DNA from: Haplomitrium mnioides
Lineage: Eukaryota > Marchantiophyta > Haplomitriopsida > Calobryales
DNA length: 23,997 nt
Assembly: GCA_049999725.1 (NCBI GenBank)
Contig: JBNGIS010036583.1
Span: 1 to 23,997, forward strand
Reading direction: 5' to 3'
A program made the position numbers and the translations under genes. The notes below the pieces were generated by a model. It had not been told where the DNA came from and searched no databases. It saw only the letters and a list, made by a program, of their open reading frames with translations. Positions 8,687 through 18,681 of the stretch are shown here, piece after piece (the first letter of the stretch is position 1; each line of letters begins with the position of its first letter).

Positions 8687-9508
8687 TGAAGTTCAAGCCT
8701 TCCACACATTCTACTTTTGATATACAACCCTAAAGCTTCCACATACAAAGACTACCGGTTAGAACTTAGATTCTACACTAGTCAAAGACTCTTTTAAAAC
8801 TTGAAACTTTTGTTTGGTAGAATCTAGTCAAAAACTTGGAGATGTTTCTTGTTTACACTCTTAATTAAATCTCCCTAACCACTACCTTTTTGATTATGAA
8901 CTATAACTCCTTCATGTATATGTTTCTCCAAATTATAAATTATTTTTAGTTGATAAAGCCTTCTTTTTTATACCCACTTTAACTTTTGCGTGGATGGATT
9001 TTCAACTACAAAAGAAAGCTTCTTTCTTGCTTGAGCTTGAAAATAGAGCTCCTAAATCCATGCAATGTTTCATTTTGTCGATTTTTGTGTCTACAATTCC
9101 AAAATCATTCCCTTGACTTCTAGTCCGCTTGGGCATTTTCCTCGTATTTTTTTTCCAAAAAATAAGTTTCAAAGAGCACCATGTCTATATGTGCATAAAG
9201 TTTGTGCAACCAAACTTATTTCAAAATAGTTTGTTTAGACGTATATTTCAATTTTTGGGGTTCAAAATGCAATCAATGATAAATGCAAGTTTCTTATAAA
9301 AACTTGCTATAATTTGTATGCTTTTCTTTGATATCAAGATTTCCAATATTTTCATAAAAGCTAAAAATATTGTTTGACTTTGCATAATGAAATTGACTCT
9401 TGCTCTATCATGCTTGTTAAAATAGGAAAAAATAAAGCTAAAAAGGTCATGTACTTTTTGTTTTTTCAAAATAGCCTCATTTTCTTTTAAAAAAAGGTTC
9501 ATGTATTG

Positions 9509-9542
9509 AGTAACTTGTTCTTGGTTCAAAGTAGCGGTTGTT
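9509..9542 (+). repeat. Terminal core motif, occurrence 3 (end of copy B)
   Basis: AGTAACTTGTTCTTGG followed by TTCAAAGTAGCGGTTGTT. It closes copy B; the sequence at 9543 onward (agctgtacaatatg) is unrelated to the sequence after the other cores. Confidence 0.65.
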
Positions 9543-10749
9543 AGCTGTACAATATGATAGATGTTAGTCTATCTATATTTCACAAAGAGTTTTGAAGATG
9601 GCGTCTTTGCCATCATATGCCATGGAGTTCTAGATTGTCTATGTGTACGATAAAAGTCTATTCATCATGGTATTGCTGATGCATTTGGTGATTTTATAGC
9701 TATTTTGGGGATTGGAAGTCATGACAAGATTTTCTTGTGGCTTCAAATACCCAAGCTTCTCAATCTATTGATTTGGATGACACCATTGGTCTTCAAGAGG
9801 ACAAGGCTGAAGTAGAAGCTACAAACTGATGTACATTATTTATATAATAAAATAAAGTCTTGTATAAAGTCTCTTTTATTTTAATAAAGGATCTTTGATT
9901 TAAGTAACATTCAATATATAGGTTATTAAGTTTCTACTTAATAATCTACTTTCTCTCAATAAATGATTTTTGAATAAAACTTCCTGCCTTTCATAAAAGT
10001 AAGCAAAGAAGTCTATGTTGGCATAAATCTTTATGTTTGATCAACTTATAATTTTGCACAAAGTATCTTCCTTTGTAAGTTTTTTGTTTTTTTGGTTATC
10101 TTTGTATTACATTTATTACAATCTTAAAATTGATATCCGTATAACAATATTATTCTATGTGTGAGTTATTTTTGTGAATTTACTTTGGAAATTCATTTGT
10201 GTGAGTTATAAGTGACTAATTGTATACGTGCATAGGAGTGCCAAATTGATTTTGATGAAAAGGATCATGTTTTCAAGATATGCAAGTGGAAGTCTATGCA
10301 AGCATAACTCTTCTTTTTTGCTTTTCTCTTTGTCGTAAGTAAATAGAAGTTCGAAGCATCTCTTAGCAAAGTATAGATTTATATGTTTGCGCATGTTGCA
10401 ACATCTTCTTTTTTGAATTTATTCTCTGCAAATGTTTTAGGATTTTGCACCTTAAAGGTCTTCTGAAAATTAAAAGAAAACATTAGAATATGGTGATTTA
10501 AGTTTAACTTGTTTTTTCAATAATCTTTCTACTTTGCTTATCTTACTATAATATAATTTTTATATTTAAAGTTTTGCAAAATATTGAGTATAAAGTTTTT
10601 TTGATATATAATAAGTATCTGAATAAAGCAAATTTCAGGTTAAAGAAAAATTTTTGATAAAAAATTTCAAATTTATAAAAGAAATGTAATTTTCGAAGCA
10701 CAAATTTGAAAAAAAAAATCTTTAGTGCAAAATCAAATAGGAACTTACT
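9543..10749 (+). other. AT-rich segment without a convincing gene
   Basis: Lies between two terminal cores and may be a third, poorly conserved unit of the array. A short frame at 9734-9829 reads LVASNTQASQSIDLDDTI and continues to an acidic end QEDKAEVEATN-stop. It could be the last piece of a gene, and its acidic end recalls the tail of copies A and B, but it is too short to assign. A perfect inverted repeat, TTATTAAG-6-CTTAATAA, lies at 9923-9944. From about 10560 the sequence is extremely AT-rich, and towards 10740 it becomes alignable with the stretch before 162. Confidence 0.4.
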
Positions 10750-10780
10750 AGTAGTTTCTAGTTCAAAGTAGCGGTTGTTT
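10750..10780 (+). repeat. Terminal core motif, occurrence 4, abutting a retroelement
   Basis: AGTAGTTTCTAG then TTCAAAGTAGCGGTTGTTT, preceded by AAATAGGAACT as at position 152-161. Directly to the right, the opposite strand encodes FLDVFLGY of a gypsy reverse transcriptase. This fixes the right end of the array to within a few bases of 10780. Confidence 0.7.
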
Positions 10781-10781
10781 T

Positions 10782-11122
10782 GTATCCTAGGAATACATCT
10801 AAAAAACTATATTATTCATGTTTGGCAATATTATCAAAGAACGTGACATCAAAAAGTGTTCCATAACTGTAGCCAAATTCAGACCCTTGAATTTGATATA
10901 TGCTCAAACCAAGCCATCGGGTTTGGGAACTATGACAATAGGAGAAACCCAATTTTTCAATCTTGCGTGAGAGATGATGCCATCGTTAAGCACTTTAGCA
11001 AGATCGGCTTGCAACAGTTTTGTGTACTTTGGAGTCAACCAACAAGGGCACTTGCAGATGGGCTTTGTATGAGGTTGCAACTCAATCCAATACTGGTAGA
11101 TGGAGGGAGATATGTCAGTCAT
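10782..11122 (-). pseudogene. pol: Start of reverse transcriptase, minus-strand gypsy element
   Basis: The minus strand from 11122 reads PSIYQYWIELQPHTKPI, then LTPKYTKLLQADLAKVLNDG, then WVSPIVIVPKPDGLV, a TGA where Trp or another residue is expected, then AYIKFKGLNLAT. After a frameshift it ends FLDVFLGY at 10805-10782. This is the N-terminal fingers region and the F-L-D-x-(F/Y)-x-G-Y motif of Ty3/gypsy RT. The domain stops there because unrelated AT-rich repeat sequence begins at 10780. The YxDD active site is not in the window. Another gypsy lineage than the plus-strand chromovirus is likely, since the two RT starts differ strongly. Confidence 0.85.
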
Positions 11123-12150
11123 CTCATTATATTTCTAAACAAGGACATCAATGCATCAACGAATAAGCCCCAAGATTTCTGGATGGGAGGGAGTGTCTGA
11201 ATTTTCATAAATTTTTAAGCTTTTATGTTGCTCTAGAATGACAGGCATGTCCATAAGTTGAATGCCAACAAAATTACATAGGGAAAATAGAGAGCCAAAG
11301 AAGTTGGTGTCATTAAAAGATTCAAAATCTTGGACTAGAATATGTGAATTTGGGTCTACAAAAGAGACTTTGTGGAACAACTCGTCAATCTTATGAGTAG
11401 TCTCAATATGAGAGTTTGACTATAAAGAGAGAACCACTTGCTTATTGAGCAGGCAAATTGTGAGAGTACCCGCAACAAAATCCATCTTGGCATGACTCCG
11501 TTTGAACTAAAGACGATCAAGAAGAAGAGAGTATTGACTACGCTACAATGTACTAATAACAATGTAGTGGACTAAATATTCTTGGTCTGCAAATAGAGTG
11601 GGAATGTTCCTAAGAATGCCCAGGGGGTAACTTCTTGGCTATTGGCTAGTCAAAGTAGTAGAGAGGACTTGTGCATGGCCAAAGAAGAATATCCAATAGA
11701 TTGCATAGTCAATTTGGTCATATATTGACACCAGATCCAATATCAAATAGCGCTTTAAGGATCAAAATGTTGTCAATGAAAATAGAGGTAGAAAACGTGT
11801 CAAGATCAAAAAAGAAAACCATATGAACAATGAAAGTGCCTGGGACTATAGAATTGAAATTTTGTGGCACATCTTCAAAATGGAGATCACAATCAACAAT
11901 ATGGCAAAGAGTAGCTCAAGCACTGGGTTTCATAAAAAGCTATCTTTTTGTAATCAGAACTTGAGCTTATAAGCCCAAATGGAATTAACAATTTTGACTT
12001 GCGACATGAAATCACTAGAGCCTTCTATAAGGAGCAGTGTTACGTCCAAAGGAAGAAGATTGAGTAAGCTTTGTGAAGAGTTAGGATGAGAAAGGGAGCC
12101 AACAAACATCAAATTGTCTATGTCTTAAGTTTAGGTACTGCCATTGTGAG
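11123..12150 (-). pseudogene. pro: Protease and protease-RT linker, minus-strand gypsy element
   Basis: The clearest piece is on the minus strand at about 11780-11725: ILILKALFDIGSGVNI followed by TGA. This matches the retropepsin pattern LKALLDTGAGVN with the catalytic D-T-G changed to D-I-G (Asp codon at 11744-11742). Downstream, open pieces at 11562-11356 and 11380-11156 fit the variable linker between protease and RT; the second ends just before the RT start. Upstream of protease, a frame around 12110-12000 reads FVGSLSHPNSSQSLLNLLPL, of unknown role. Frames change several times, so this is a dead remnant. Confidence 0.6.
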
Positions 12151-12300
12151 GCTACTAATAGAGCACATGTGTCGATGAAGAGTGCTAGTTAAATTTGCTC
12201 ACCAACAAAGTTCACCCAAGGTCTCTTGATTTGGAAAATTCAGTTTAGTAAGTGACTTAAAAAATTCAATGAGTGCATATTAATGCTGACTTGGAAGCAT

Positions 12301-12427
12301 GACAAGAAGGGGATAACAATTTTCCCTTCCCCTTCTTGATCTTGAAAATTTTGTGACAACATAATGACAAGAAGGGGGTTAACAATTTTCCCTTCGCCTT
12401 CTTGATCTTGAAAATTCTGTTACAATA
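12301..12427. repeat. Two-copy tandem repeat, 65-base period, each copy with an inverted repeat
   Basis: GACAAGAAGGGG starts at 12301 and again at 12366; the copies differ by a one-base indel and a few substitutions. Each copy contains facing arms: CAAGAAGGGG (12303-12312) and CCCCTTCTTG (12329-12338) are perfect 10-base arms with a 16-base loop. The second copy has one mismatch in the arms. Confidence 0.85.
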
Positions 12428-12429
12428 GA

Positions 12430-14560
12430 AAGGTACTTAACAGCCCTATGGAAGAGAAAGTAAAAGGAGGTTTTGTGGCAAGGAGCTTATTATCTTTAGG
12501 CCAGCTTTGATGTTATTCTTTTCTAGTTGTTTTATTTTAACATAGCAACATGTGGTGTTGGTTAGTGCTAGAAGTATTGGCTGCATGTGGAAACTTGTGA
12601 ATCAAGTAGAGGTTGATCCAAGAAATGCTTGAATGATAATGTTGGTTCAATTGAAATGCAAACGTTGTGTTAGCAATTGCTATCGCATAGCAGAGCATAC
12701 CTTGGTGGAGTAGATTTCAGGGAAGTTTTTTTTTGAACTTGGAGACATGGTGTGGGCTGAGTGCCGGAAGAGAATTCATGAAGGGCAACCATGTTTTATG
12801 AAGCTGAGCAATGGTTATGTCGAGTAGAAAGAGATCAAACAAGGAATAGGTTAGTCTTGTTGGGCTTCAACAAGAAACATCATTGGACATAACAACGGTG
12901 GTACTTCGTGAGCACAACATCAAGAAGGATAGGAGGGTTGAGTGATAGGGTGTTGGGTTCTGGTCGAGTGAGAGAACAAAAAATTAGCCGATGTGATTTT
13001 GTCAAGCGTATAGCAAGTCATAAGCGTTGGATGGATAGCCACGTTTTTGCAAGGAATGCAATTGTGTGCATGGAAGATTTCTGCTTGAAGGGTCTTGACA
13101 GCTTGTCGATTGAAGCTGTAGAGCCATTAGCATGCCCATTTCTGGAATGTGGTGAGTAGGGCAAGCCCAAAATGAGTTGTGTTCAGAGTGATAGGTAGCT
13201 GTTAAGAAAAGGAAATCTTTATCGCCCAGCCCAATGCCTAAATTGCTAGTATCGCAATGAAGGAATTCCTAGATGTTGTGCTGGAGACAAAAAAAATAGA
13301 AATTGGGGTAAGCTTATGGAAGATATACTCAGATAGGCAAGTCTTACAATGTTTTGTTAGAAGAAGAAGACAATTCGTAGAAGATTGGCTCATGAGCAAA
13401 CAAAAACATATATAAATTTAATGGTTGTGGTGAAGCATTTTTGTTGATAAAAGGGAGGCTACCTCTACCTTTGTCATGGATTTGCTATACATGGAGTGCA
13501 AGGCTCTTGATTACGACAAAAAAAAAACAAGAAAGGAAGAAACAATGGGGGAAACTTTGGAGAATACTAAATCCAATTATGTTGGATAACATTGAGGTAT
13601 TTGTGCTTGTTGGAGACAATTTGGGGCATCCTAGTTCTACTAGCTCCCAAATTTTTATATGGTTACAAGGATGATAAAAGATCTCAGAGTTGAACCAATG
13701 GGGCTGGTGGTGTGATGATTTTGGCAAGGATTCTGTGAAGTGGGATGAGAAACATCAGACAAAAGCTGAAGTCTAGTGAAAAGAGAAATTTTCTATGAGT
13801 AAGATGAAGCAATAGAGGTGTTGGTTGTGTGGGAGGTGGAGGTGAGATGTACCTGCCTATATGCAACCAACCTCTTGTTCGAGCACAGAACACTTTGTAC
13901 TGGTTCTCAAAATTTGATGAGGAAGGTGTGCAAAGTTTTAAGTCATAGGGCTGGGCTGATGCTATCAATTATTGAGTGTGCTATGATCTTACAAACCTTG
14001 ACAAGAGCTGCAAGTGGAAAGGCTGGAAATCTATGTTTCCTTGGAGGGGCAAAGTTCTATTATGAGATTGGACCTGTAGTAGCTGTAGTATTGAAGAGGA
14101 ATAGAGTTTAATTCAAAGATTCAATTGATGGTGAAGAGCTGGTGGCTGGTTGTTTTTGTGTTGGTAGCTTTTGTGATGTGTATGTGGTGTGGGGACTGGC
14201 CAAGGCAAAGAAGGAGATTAGAAAATTGAAAACAAGGATTCATCCATCCTACAATTATGGGTTTGCTTTGTTAGTTGAAGTGAATTTTGTATTGCTTCAT
14301 CCTTCAATACTATGTTTTGCTAAACTTGATTTATACATCAGTTTTTGACTTATATTATTCGTATTTCTAGATTTCTAGATGTATTTCTCAGTTTATTTGT
14401 TCTTCTACAATTAGCCCACAATTTTCCAAGCTGTAATTCAGGTTCTATCTCAACCAAGAATTGCTTTAAACCTTAGATGTTGTTAGAATTGCTTGAGACA
14501 TGCTCAAGATTGCTTTAGACTTGTTGCAGAAATTTGCTAGTTAGGACCTCGCTGGGAGAG
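12430..14560. other. Unassigned region, no recognisable gene
   Basis: Several open frames of 70-100 codons occur on both strands (for example plus 12908-13159 and 13818-14111, minus 13684-13968). None shows a motif or domain I recognise, and none is supported by a paralogous copy. Its place between the gag-pro junction and protease of the minus-strand element suggests either a nested insertion or a much expanded spacer. Confidence 0.4.
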
Positions 14561-14599
14561 GCACCTTGACATCTAGCAATCTACTTCTCCTTCCCATTG

Positions 14600-14690
14600 C
14601 CTCTACCTTAACGTAACAAGTGGCAAGTGGGCGCATTCAATTTTACGAGCTGGCCAAAGGTGATATTCGCATGTCTGGAAGCAATATCTT
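14600..14690 (-). pseudogene. Possible gag-pro junction segment, minus-strand gypsy element
   Basis: The minus strand reads ANITFGQLVKLNAP, resembling the conserved x-x-(T/S)-x-x-Q-L-L-x-L segment found just before the protease in several plant gypsy groups. A comparable segment (VIATKEQLIKYN) lies in the plus-strand element near 21665. The assignment rests on this short match and its place in the gene order only. Confidence 0.35.
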
Positions 14691-14868
14691 AAAGCAAGCC
14701 ATTATCGAGCAACAAGGCAAAGAGAGAAACAACTAACTTTTGAGAGTTGGTTTTCAAGACACATGGTAGATCTAGAACATGCTCCAAAGTGTGAATGGTA
14801 ATAGGAGGGAATGAAGAAATCAGCAACAAAGGGACCAGCATTTGGTTTGCAACAACAAGAGGCAATAA

Positions 14869-15420
14869 TCAAACATTGGACTCTGTGTAAGACAAAGGAG
14901 AAGCATTTTTACAAAAATTCAAGAGAAGGGTGCACAAAACATGATATGTGAAAGGAGGACTAGGAAGTGTAGATGGAGGGGTGCAAGCAAGAGCCAAAAT
15001 TGAAGGTTGAAGTTGGGTACTCAAATGAAGAGTGATGTGAATGGAGATGACTTCTATCTTGTGAGCGTGTTGCTTGTTGGCATTGGTGGGCAATTGGAGA
15101 ATTGGCCTTTGCAATGGAATAACAACACCTTGTGCTAGAGGAAGCAGCAAAGGGGGCTGAGGAATTTGGGGTGGCTGAACAACATGAACATGAAGTTGAT
15201 AATACGTACTCTGAGGGGGAGGAGGAGCAACATAGGAGGATTGTTGCTGATATTGGGAATTTGGGTGATTGCAATGAGGCTGATAGTTGTGCTATTGCTG
15301 GTACTATAGATACAATCATTACGCCATCCTCTGATTTTGTCCTTGGTAGTACTAATGAGCTATGGAATGGGGACAATCACAAGCAATATGGTCTGTTTGA
15401 CTACCATTGTAGCAACCATG
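14869..15420 (-). pseudogene. gag: Nucleocapsid zinc-knuckle remnant and Pro/Gln-rich linker, minus strand
   Basis: At 15420-15367 the minus strand reads HGCYNGSQTDHIACDCPH. Spacing is exactly that of the CX2CX4HX4C retroviral knuckle, with the second Cys changed to Gly (GGT for TGT). Upstream is QYQPIHPPQ, and downstream the frames are rich in Pro, Gln and Ser, ending in a 93-codon open piece (15150-14869) with LPLAQGVVIPLQRPILQLP. Gag proteins of plant gypsy elements commonly have such low-complexity sequence around the knuckle. In an intact element the knuckle binds the RNA genome. Confidence 0.6.
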
Positions 15421-15947
15421 GCCTTGAGGAGGATGTATAGGCTGGTATTGGAAATTGGATTGTTGGGCCATGTAGGAGCTAGATATTGCGACTGAGGTTG
15501 CAAAGAAAGCGCCTAATGGATGGATGAAACATGTTGGACTACTGCCTGGTTAACTTTAAGAGCTAATTGGGTAGTGACTGCCTTAATTTGATGCCAGATA
15601 GGGAAAACATTGTTTGAATGGTGTGAGGAGAGGCATATATCACACCAAGAGATAGAAGTCAAGCTTCAAGCATTGAATGTTGTTTGCTGCAATAGGTGCT
15701 CCAAAAATTGAAAGTAGACAACGAAAGAGTAGGGGAGGGAGGAGGAGCTCAAATTAACCATTTGTAGCTTGAAGATGAAAACCTGGTCTGTAAGTTTGGA
15801 TGTAACTTTGGCCAGCTTTGCCTCGAAATCAAAGTTGGAGCCCATATATGAGTCAAATGTTGAGTGAGGGAGGTTGAGGGATAGAAGGAGAAGGAGTCGA
15901 AGACAAACAACTAGTTGATGAGAGACCAGAGATGGAGGAATATATTC

Positions 15948-16430
15948 TCAAAACATCAAAGACATAAATCTATCCCACCTAAGCAACATTTTTTCATACA
16001 ATGTTGCTAATTGGATCACTCGCTCAAGCGTATGGAAATATTGGAGCACAACATACCCTTGAATAGAATTGGGAAGACATTTAATAAAAAATCTGGTTTG
16101 ATCTTCAAGTGCATCTCTTGCTAATGGCAATAATCTTAGATGTATTTGTCCATGCAAATTTTAATGCAAAAAAATTCATCCCAAACACGATCAAAATGAT
16201 AGACAAGACAAAATTGATCAAGGAAGGCAAGTTGAAGGTCTAGTCATGACGCCTCAACAACAGCTTTGCAAAAATACCTGTCGATGGCATCTCTATCAAG
16301 CATGGTTGGAAATTGGAATCAAATAACATCATTGTGGTTGCCAGTGGCAACAATGATAGCAAGAAATTGGTTCATATAAGTATCCATGTTGACATAATCC
16401 ATAGCCATCTGGTCTATGAGTTTCACACAA
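15948..16430 (-). pseudogene. gag: Gag capsid region, minus-strand gypsy element
   Basis: Reading down from 16430: VKLIDQMAMDYVNMDTYMNQFLAI, then a stretch with FDRVWDEFF, then HGQIHLRLLPLARDALEDQT, then FIKCLPNSIQGYVVLQYFHT, and finally LERVIQLATLYEKM. The W-D-x-F-F core, the F-I-x-x-L-P segment and the closing V-I-x-L-A-x-x-Y-E-K-M helix are the usual order in the retrotransposon gag (UBN2/Retrotrans_gag type) domain. Two stops and one frameshift break it. Gene order with the knuckle at 15420 and protease at 11750 supports a single element. Confidence 0.65.
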
Positions 16431-16599
16431 GAATACCAAGGCGGTTGGGTTGGGAGAGAGGCTATAGTGATAGGACAAGGACAAGTTTAGAGAAAGCAGA
16501 CAACGTCGGTGATGTAATAATGGTAGGTACTTTTGGCAACTATAGAAATCCGGGTGATGGAACACGAGGAACTTGCAAAGAGCAACAAGTGTAGTGGTT

Positions 16600-18330
16600 A
16601 GAGTGAGTAGGGGTGACGAGTGGCTGCCTCATATACAGTGACAATTAAGTTGAGTTTCGGGTGGTGGATATCAGAATCTAAAAAATGTCACGTAGTGCCA
16701 CGGAAAAAGAAGGGGAGAATGGAAGTAGTAAGCAATTCTGGCTCTTGACCGCAAGAGCAATAGAGAGCAATAGAGGGTGGCACAAAGATGACAAGATCTA
16801 AAATCTAACTTTGGGGCAAAAAACAACAAGGTAATGCGTGGCCAAATAAGAAGGGACTAATTATTCATTTTGGGATTTTCAATGACAAGGGTAAGAGAAC
16901 GAGAAGTACAATGCAATCTATTATAGATACAAGAGAAAGTATGGCAATTCAATGGAGGGAAAAAGCTAGTGCAATTAGTTTAAAGCAAGGCAATACGAAT
17001 GGAATGTCTAGCAACGCAAACAAATGCTAGTGTAATCTTGGATAAGTGTAAGGCAAAGACAAAGATATCGTCAAAGCTCAAGGTGTCCAGAGGGATCTGA
17101 GTGGACAACCACTACAGGGTGTTGGTCACTTCCAACCACATATAGTACATGAAGAGATCAAGATCCATATCACAAGAATTTGCATTTATGCGTAAAACAC
17201 TATTGAGAAGATTTAGGACATTGAAGAAAAATTTGGTGGAATTAGCAAGCAATAGAAAACATTTAATGGAGGAAAGGGATGGGGCAGTGGTGCCACTGTT
17301 GTAGCTGGAAGCTGGTCATAGAGGGAGAAGCCCAACTCCAATTTGAGTAATCACCAAAACGTCCAACAACTATTGTAGTACAATATAATTGGTGAGTGTG
17401 CGGGTACAGTGTGAGGAGGAGGGAGTGGCAAAACTCTAGTCACGAACTGTCTACAATAGAATGCTTAGTTCAACTAACTCCTACACAAACTAGCATTTGA
17501 TTACAAAATCCAAAGTCAAGCATCAGATGGTTTAAACGTATCAACAATTGGAGAGGACTTGCAAAGTTTGAGGTTGTGGTCGTGATTGTCAAATGTTGCA
17601 AAACACTTTCTAGTTGGTGGCGAATGTGTGATATGGCAAGAAACTCTTGAGCAACCAACACTACTAAGGAAACAAACACATGAGATGAATAAAATTTCCA
17701 TCACCATGAGTAGCAATCAGGACTAGAATTGAACTCCCAACTAATTCTTATCTATTGATCATCCATGAACAAACCCAACTCAAAACTCAAGAAAGGAATA
17801 CCGCACTTCAACTTCAAGATTGTTTGCAACATTCAATTCCTATCAATAAAAGAGAAAACATTTTTGTGCTAGTGTGCTACAAATCTATGCGTTAAGACTC
17901 AAGCGCAATATATCGATTAACTTCTGTCTTTGTTAGTTCAACTATTGAGTTGCAATGGAACCAAAGGTTGGAAAGACAATCTTGTACAAGTTCTAGTTTA
18001 ACAACAAGAATGCATCACATATGCGTGTGTCCTATGATCGAAACTGGGATCTATTTAAATTTGGGTTTAATCTGCTCTCCTATTGGTTGTTATCTAAATA
18101 GGGATGTTGATACAAAAGTAGTTCAAGAAGTTGAGTCTAGGGTTTCGGTGCTATCAAAGGGACGACAAGTACTATTATTGTGTTAGCATGGAATTTGTCT
18201 GTTATAACACGAATAATGAATTTTCAGGGGTTTTCAGTATGTTGAGTAGCTCATAACCTTTGGAGCCTAGGTCTCACCCACAACAACAGAGCAAAACTAC
18301 CCTAATTTGAAGGCTAAGTCAAGCCTCTAA
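16600..18330. other. Leader-like region of the minus-strand element, no gene seen
   Basis: This lies between the capsid remnant and the primer-site-like sequence. Open frames are short (66-78 codons) and without motifs. Sequence around 18030-18190 includes a TATA-like run (ATTTAAATTTGGG) and TGTTAGCATGG, which might be a promoter or an LTR piece, but I cannot define it. Confidence 0.3.
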
Positions 18331-18343
18331 CCTTCTGATGCCA
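18331..18343 (-). other. Primer binding site-like sequence (initiator Met tRNA)
   Basis: The minus strand reads TGGCATCAGAAGGTTA. The plant gypsy primer site complementary to tRNA-iMet is TGGTATCAGAGCCAGGTTA; the sequence here matches apart from one T to C change and loss of three bases. It is on the same strand and upstream of the minus-strand gag, as expected. A clean LTR end in CA is not found just before it, so the match could be chance or the junction decayed. Confidence 0.45.
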
Positions 18344-18428
18344 ACCCTATCTCTAATTTCTCTAACACCCTTGCTGGTGGAACTAAATAGCAAAGAGGAG
18401 TTTGGAACACAACAAACCAATGAGCATT

Positions 18429-18681
18429 CAAAGAAAAGTTGGCATGCCTAAGCTAATCCATTCAGGTTGTGCACACATGCGTTGGAAAGAGGAGATCGAA
18501 GCAGCTTTAATGGCACCAAGGACACCTTCTAATTCTTTGTTCAAAGGGAGATATTGGTGGTTGAATATTTGGCTCCCTGCATTTTTAGGGATTCGGCCAG
18601 CTAGAGATGTCAAGGAAAGTTGTAGAGCCTACACTAATTCATTCAAGTTGTGCAGATATACGTTGGAAAGAGGAGATCAAG
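18429..18681 (+). repeat. Imperfect direct repeat of about 71 bases, two copies
   Basis: 18429-18501 and 18611-18681 share GTTGGAAAGAGGAGATC, CTAA(T)CCATTCA/CTAATTCATTCA and GTTGTGCA in the same order. The start-to-start distance is about 182 bases. The copies lie in the region where a 5' LTR of the minus-strand element would be expected. No gene is convincing here. Confidence 0.7.

Larger units (their letters stand above)
7467..9542 (+). repeat. Copy B of the ~2 kb direct repeat
   Basis: Matches copy A (583-2639) from the coding tail to the terminal core. It differs mainly by substitutions, small indels and an expanded short tandem repeat at 8530-8686. The noncoding part 8002-9508 is AT-rich; no gene is convincing in it, and the 93-codon minus-strand frame at 9248-9529 has no preserved counterpart in copy A. 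Confidence 0.8.
10781..18343 (-). mobile_element. Decayed Ty3/gypsy element on the minus strand, cut inside RT
   Basis: Reading right to left, I recognise a tRNA-iMet primer-site-like sequence (18331-18343), capsid (about 16430-15948), a zinc-knuckle remnant (15420-15367), a Pro/Gln-rich linker, a gag-pro junction-like segment (about 14680-14600), protease (about 11800-11700) and the start of RT (11122-10782). RT stops in mid-domain at the end of the DUF7869 array, so the rest of pol should lie beyond the left edge of the window if the array inserted into it. About 2.9 kb between the gag-pro junction and protease is more than expected and may hold another insertion. Boundaries are approximate. 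Confidence 0.7.

Noticed and set aside
583-9542. The ~2 kb direct repeats as the LTRs of the gypsy element between them
   Set aside because: The repeats contain coding sequence of another gene, and a shorter TG...CA LTR with a polypurine tract sits inside at 7077-7466. DUF7869-type sequence also lies between copy A and the element.
9734-9829. Acidic coding tail as a third copy of the DUF7869-type C-terminus
   Set aside because: It resembles the other tails in acidity only; the residues do not align and it is too short to assign.
12908-14348. Plus-strand open frames of 68-97 codons as genes
   Set aside because: No recognisable domains, no paralogue support, and they lie within the span of a minus-strand retroelement.
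14960-15440. The 138-codon minus frame and the 102-codon plus frame at 15132 as separate proteins
   Set aside because: They overlap the Pro/Gln-rich gag linker and the knuckle, which lie in other frames; low-complexity sequence explains the openness.
18182-18215. TGTTAGCATGG...TATAACA as an LTR end or a small inverted-repeat element
   Set aside because: The arms are only five bases and no partner copy was seen in the window.
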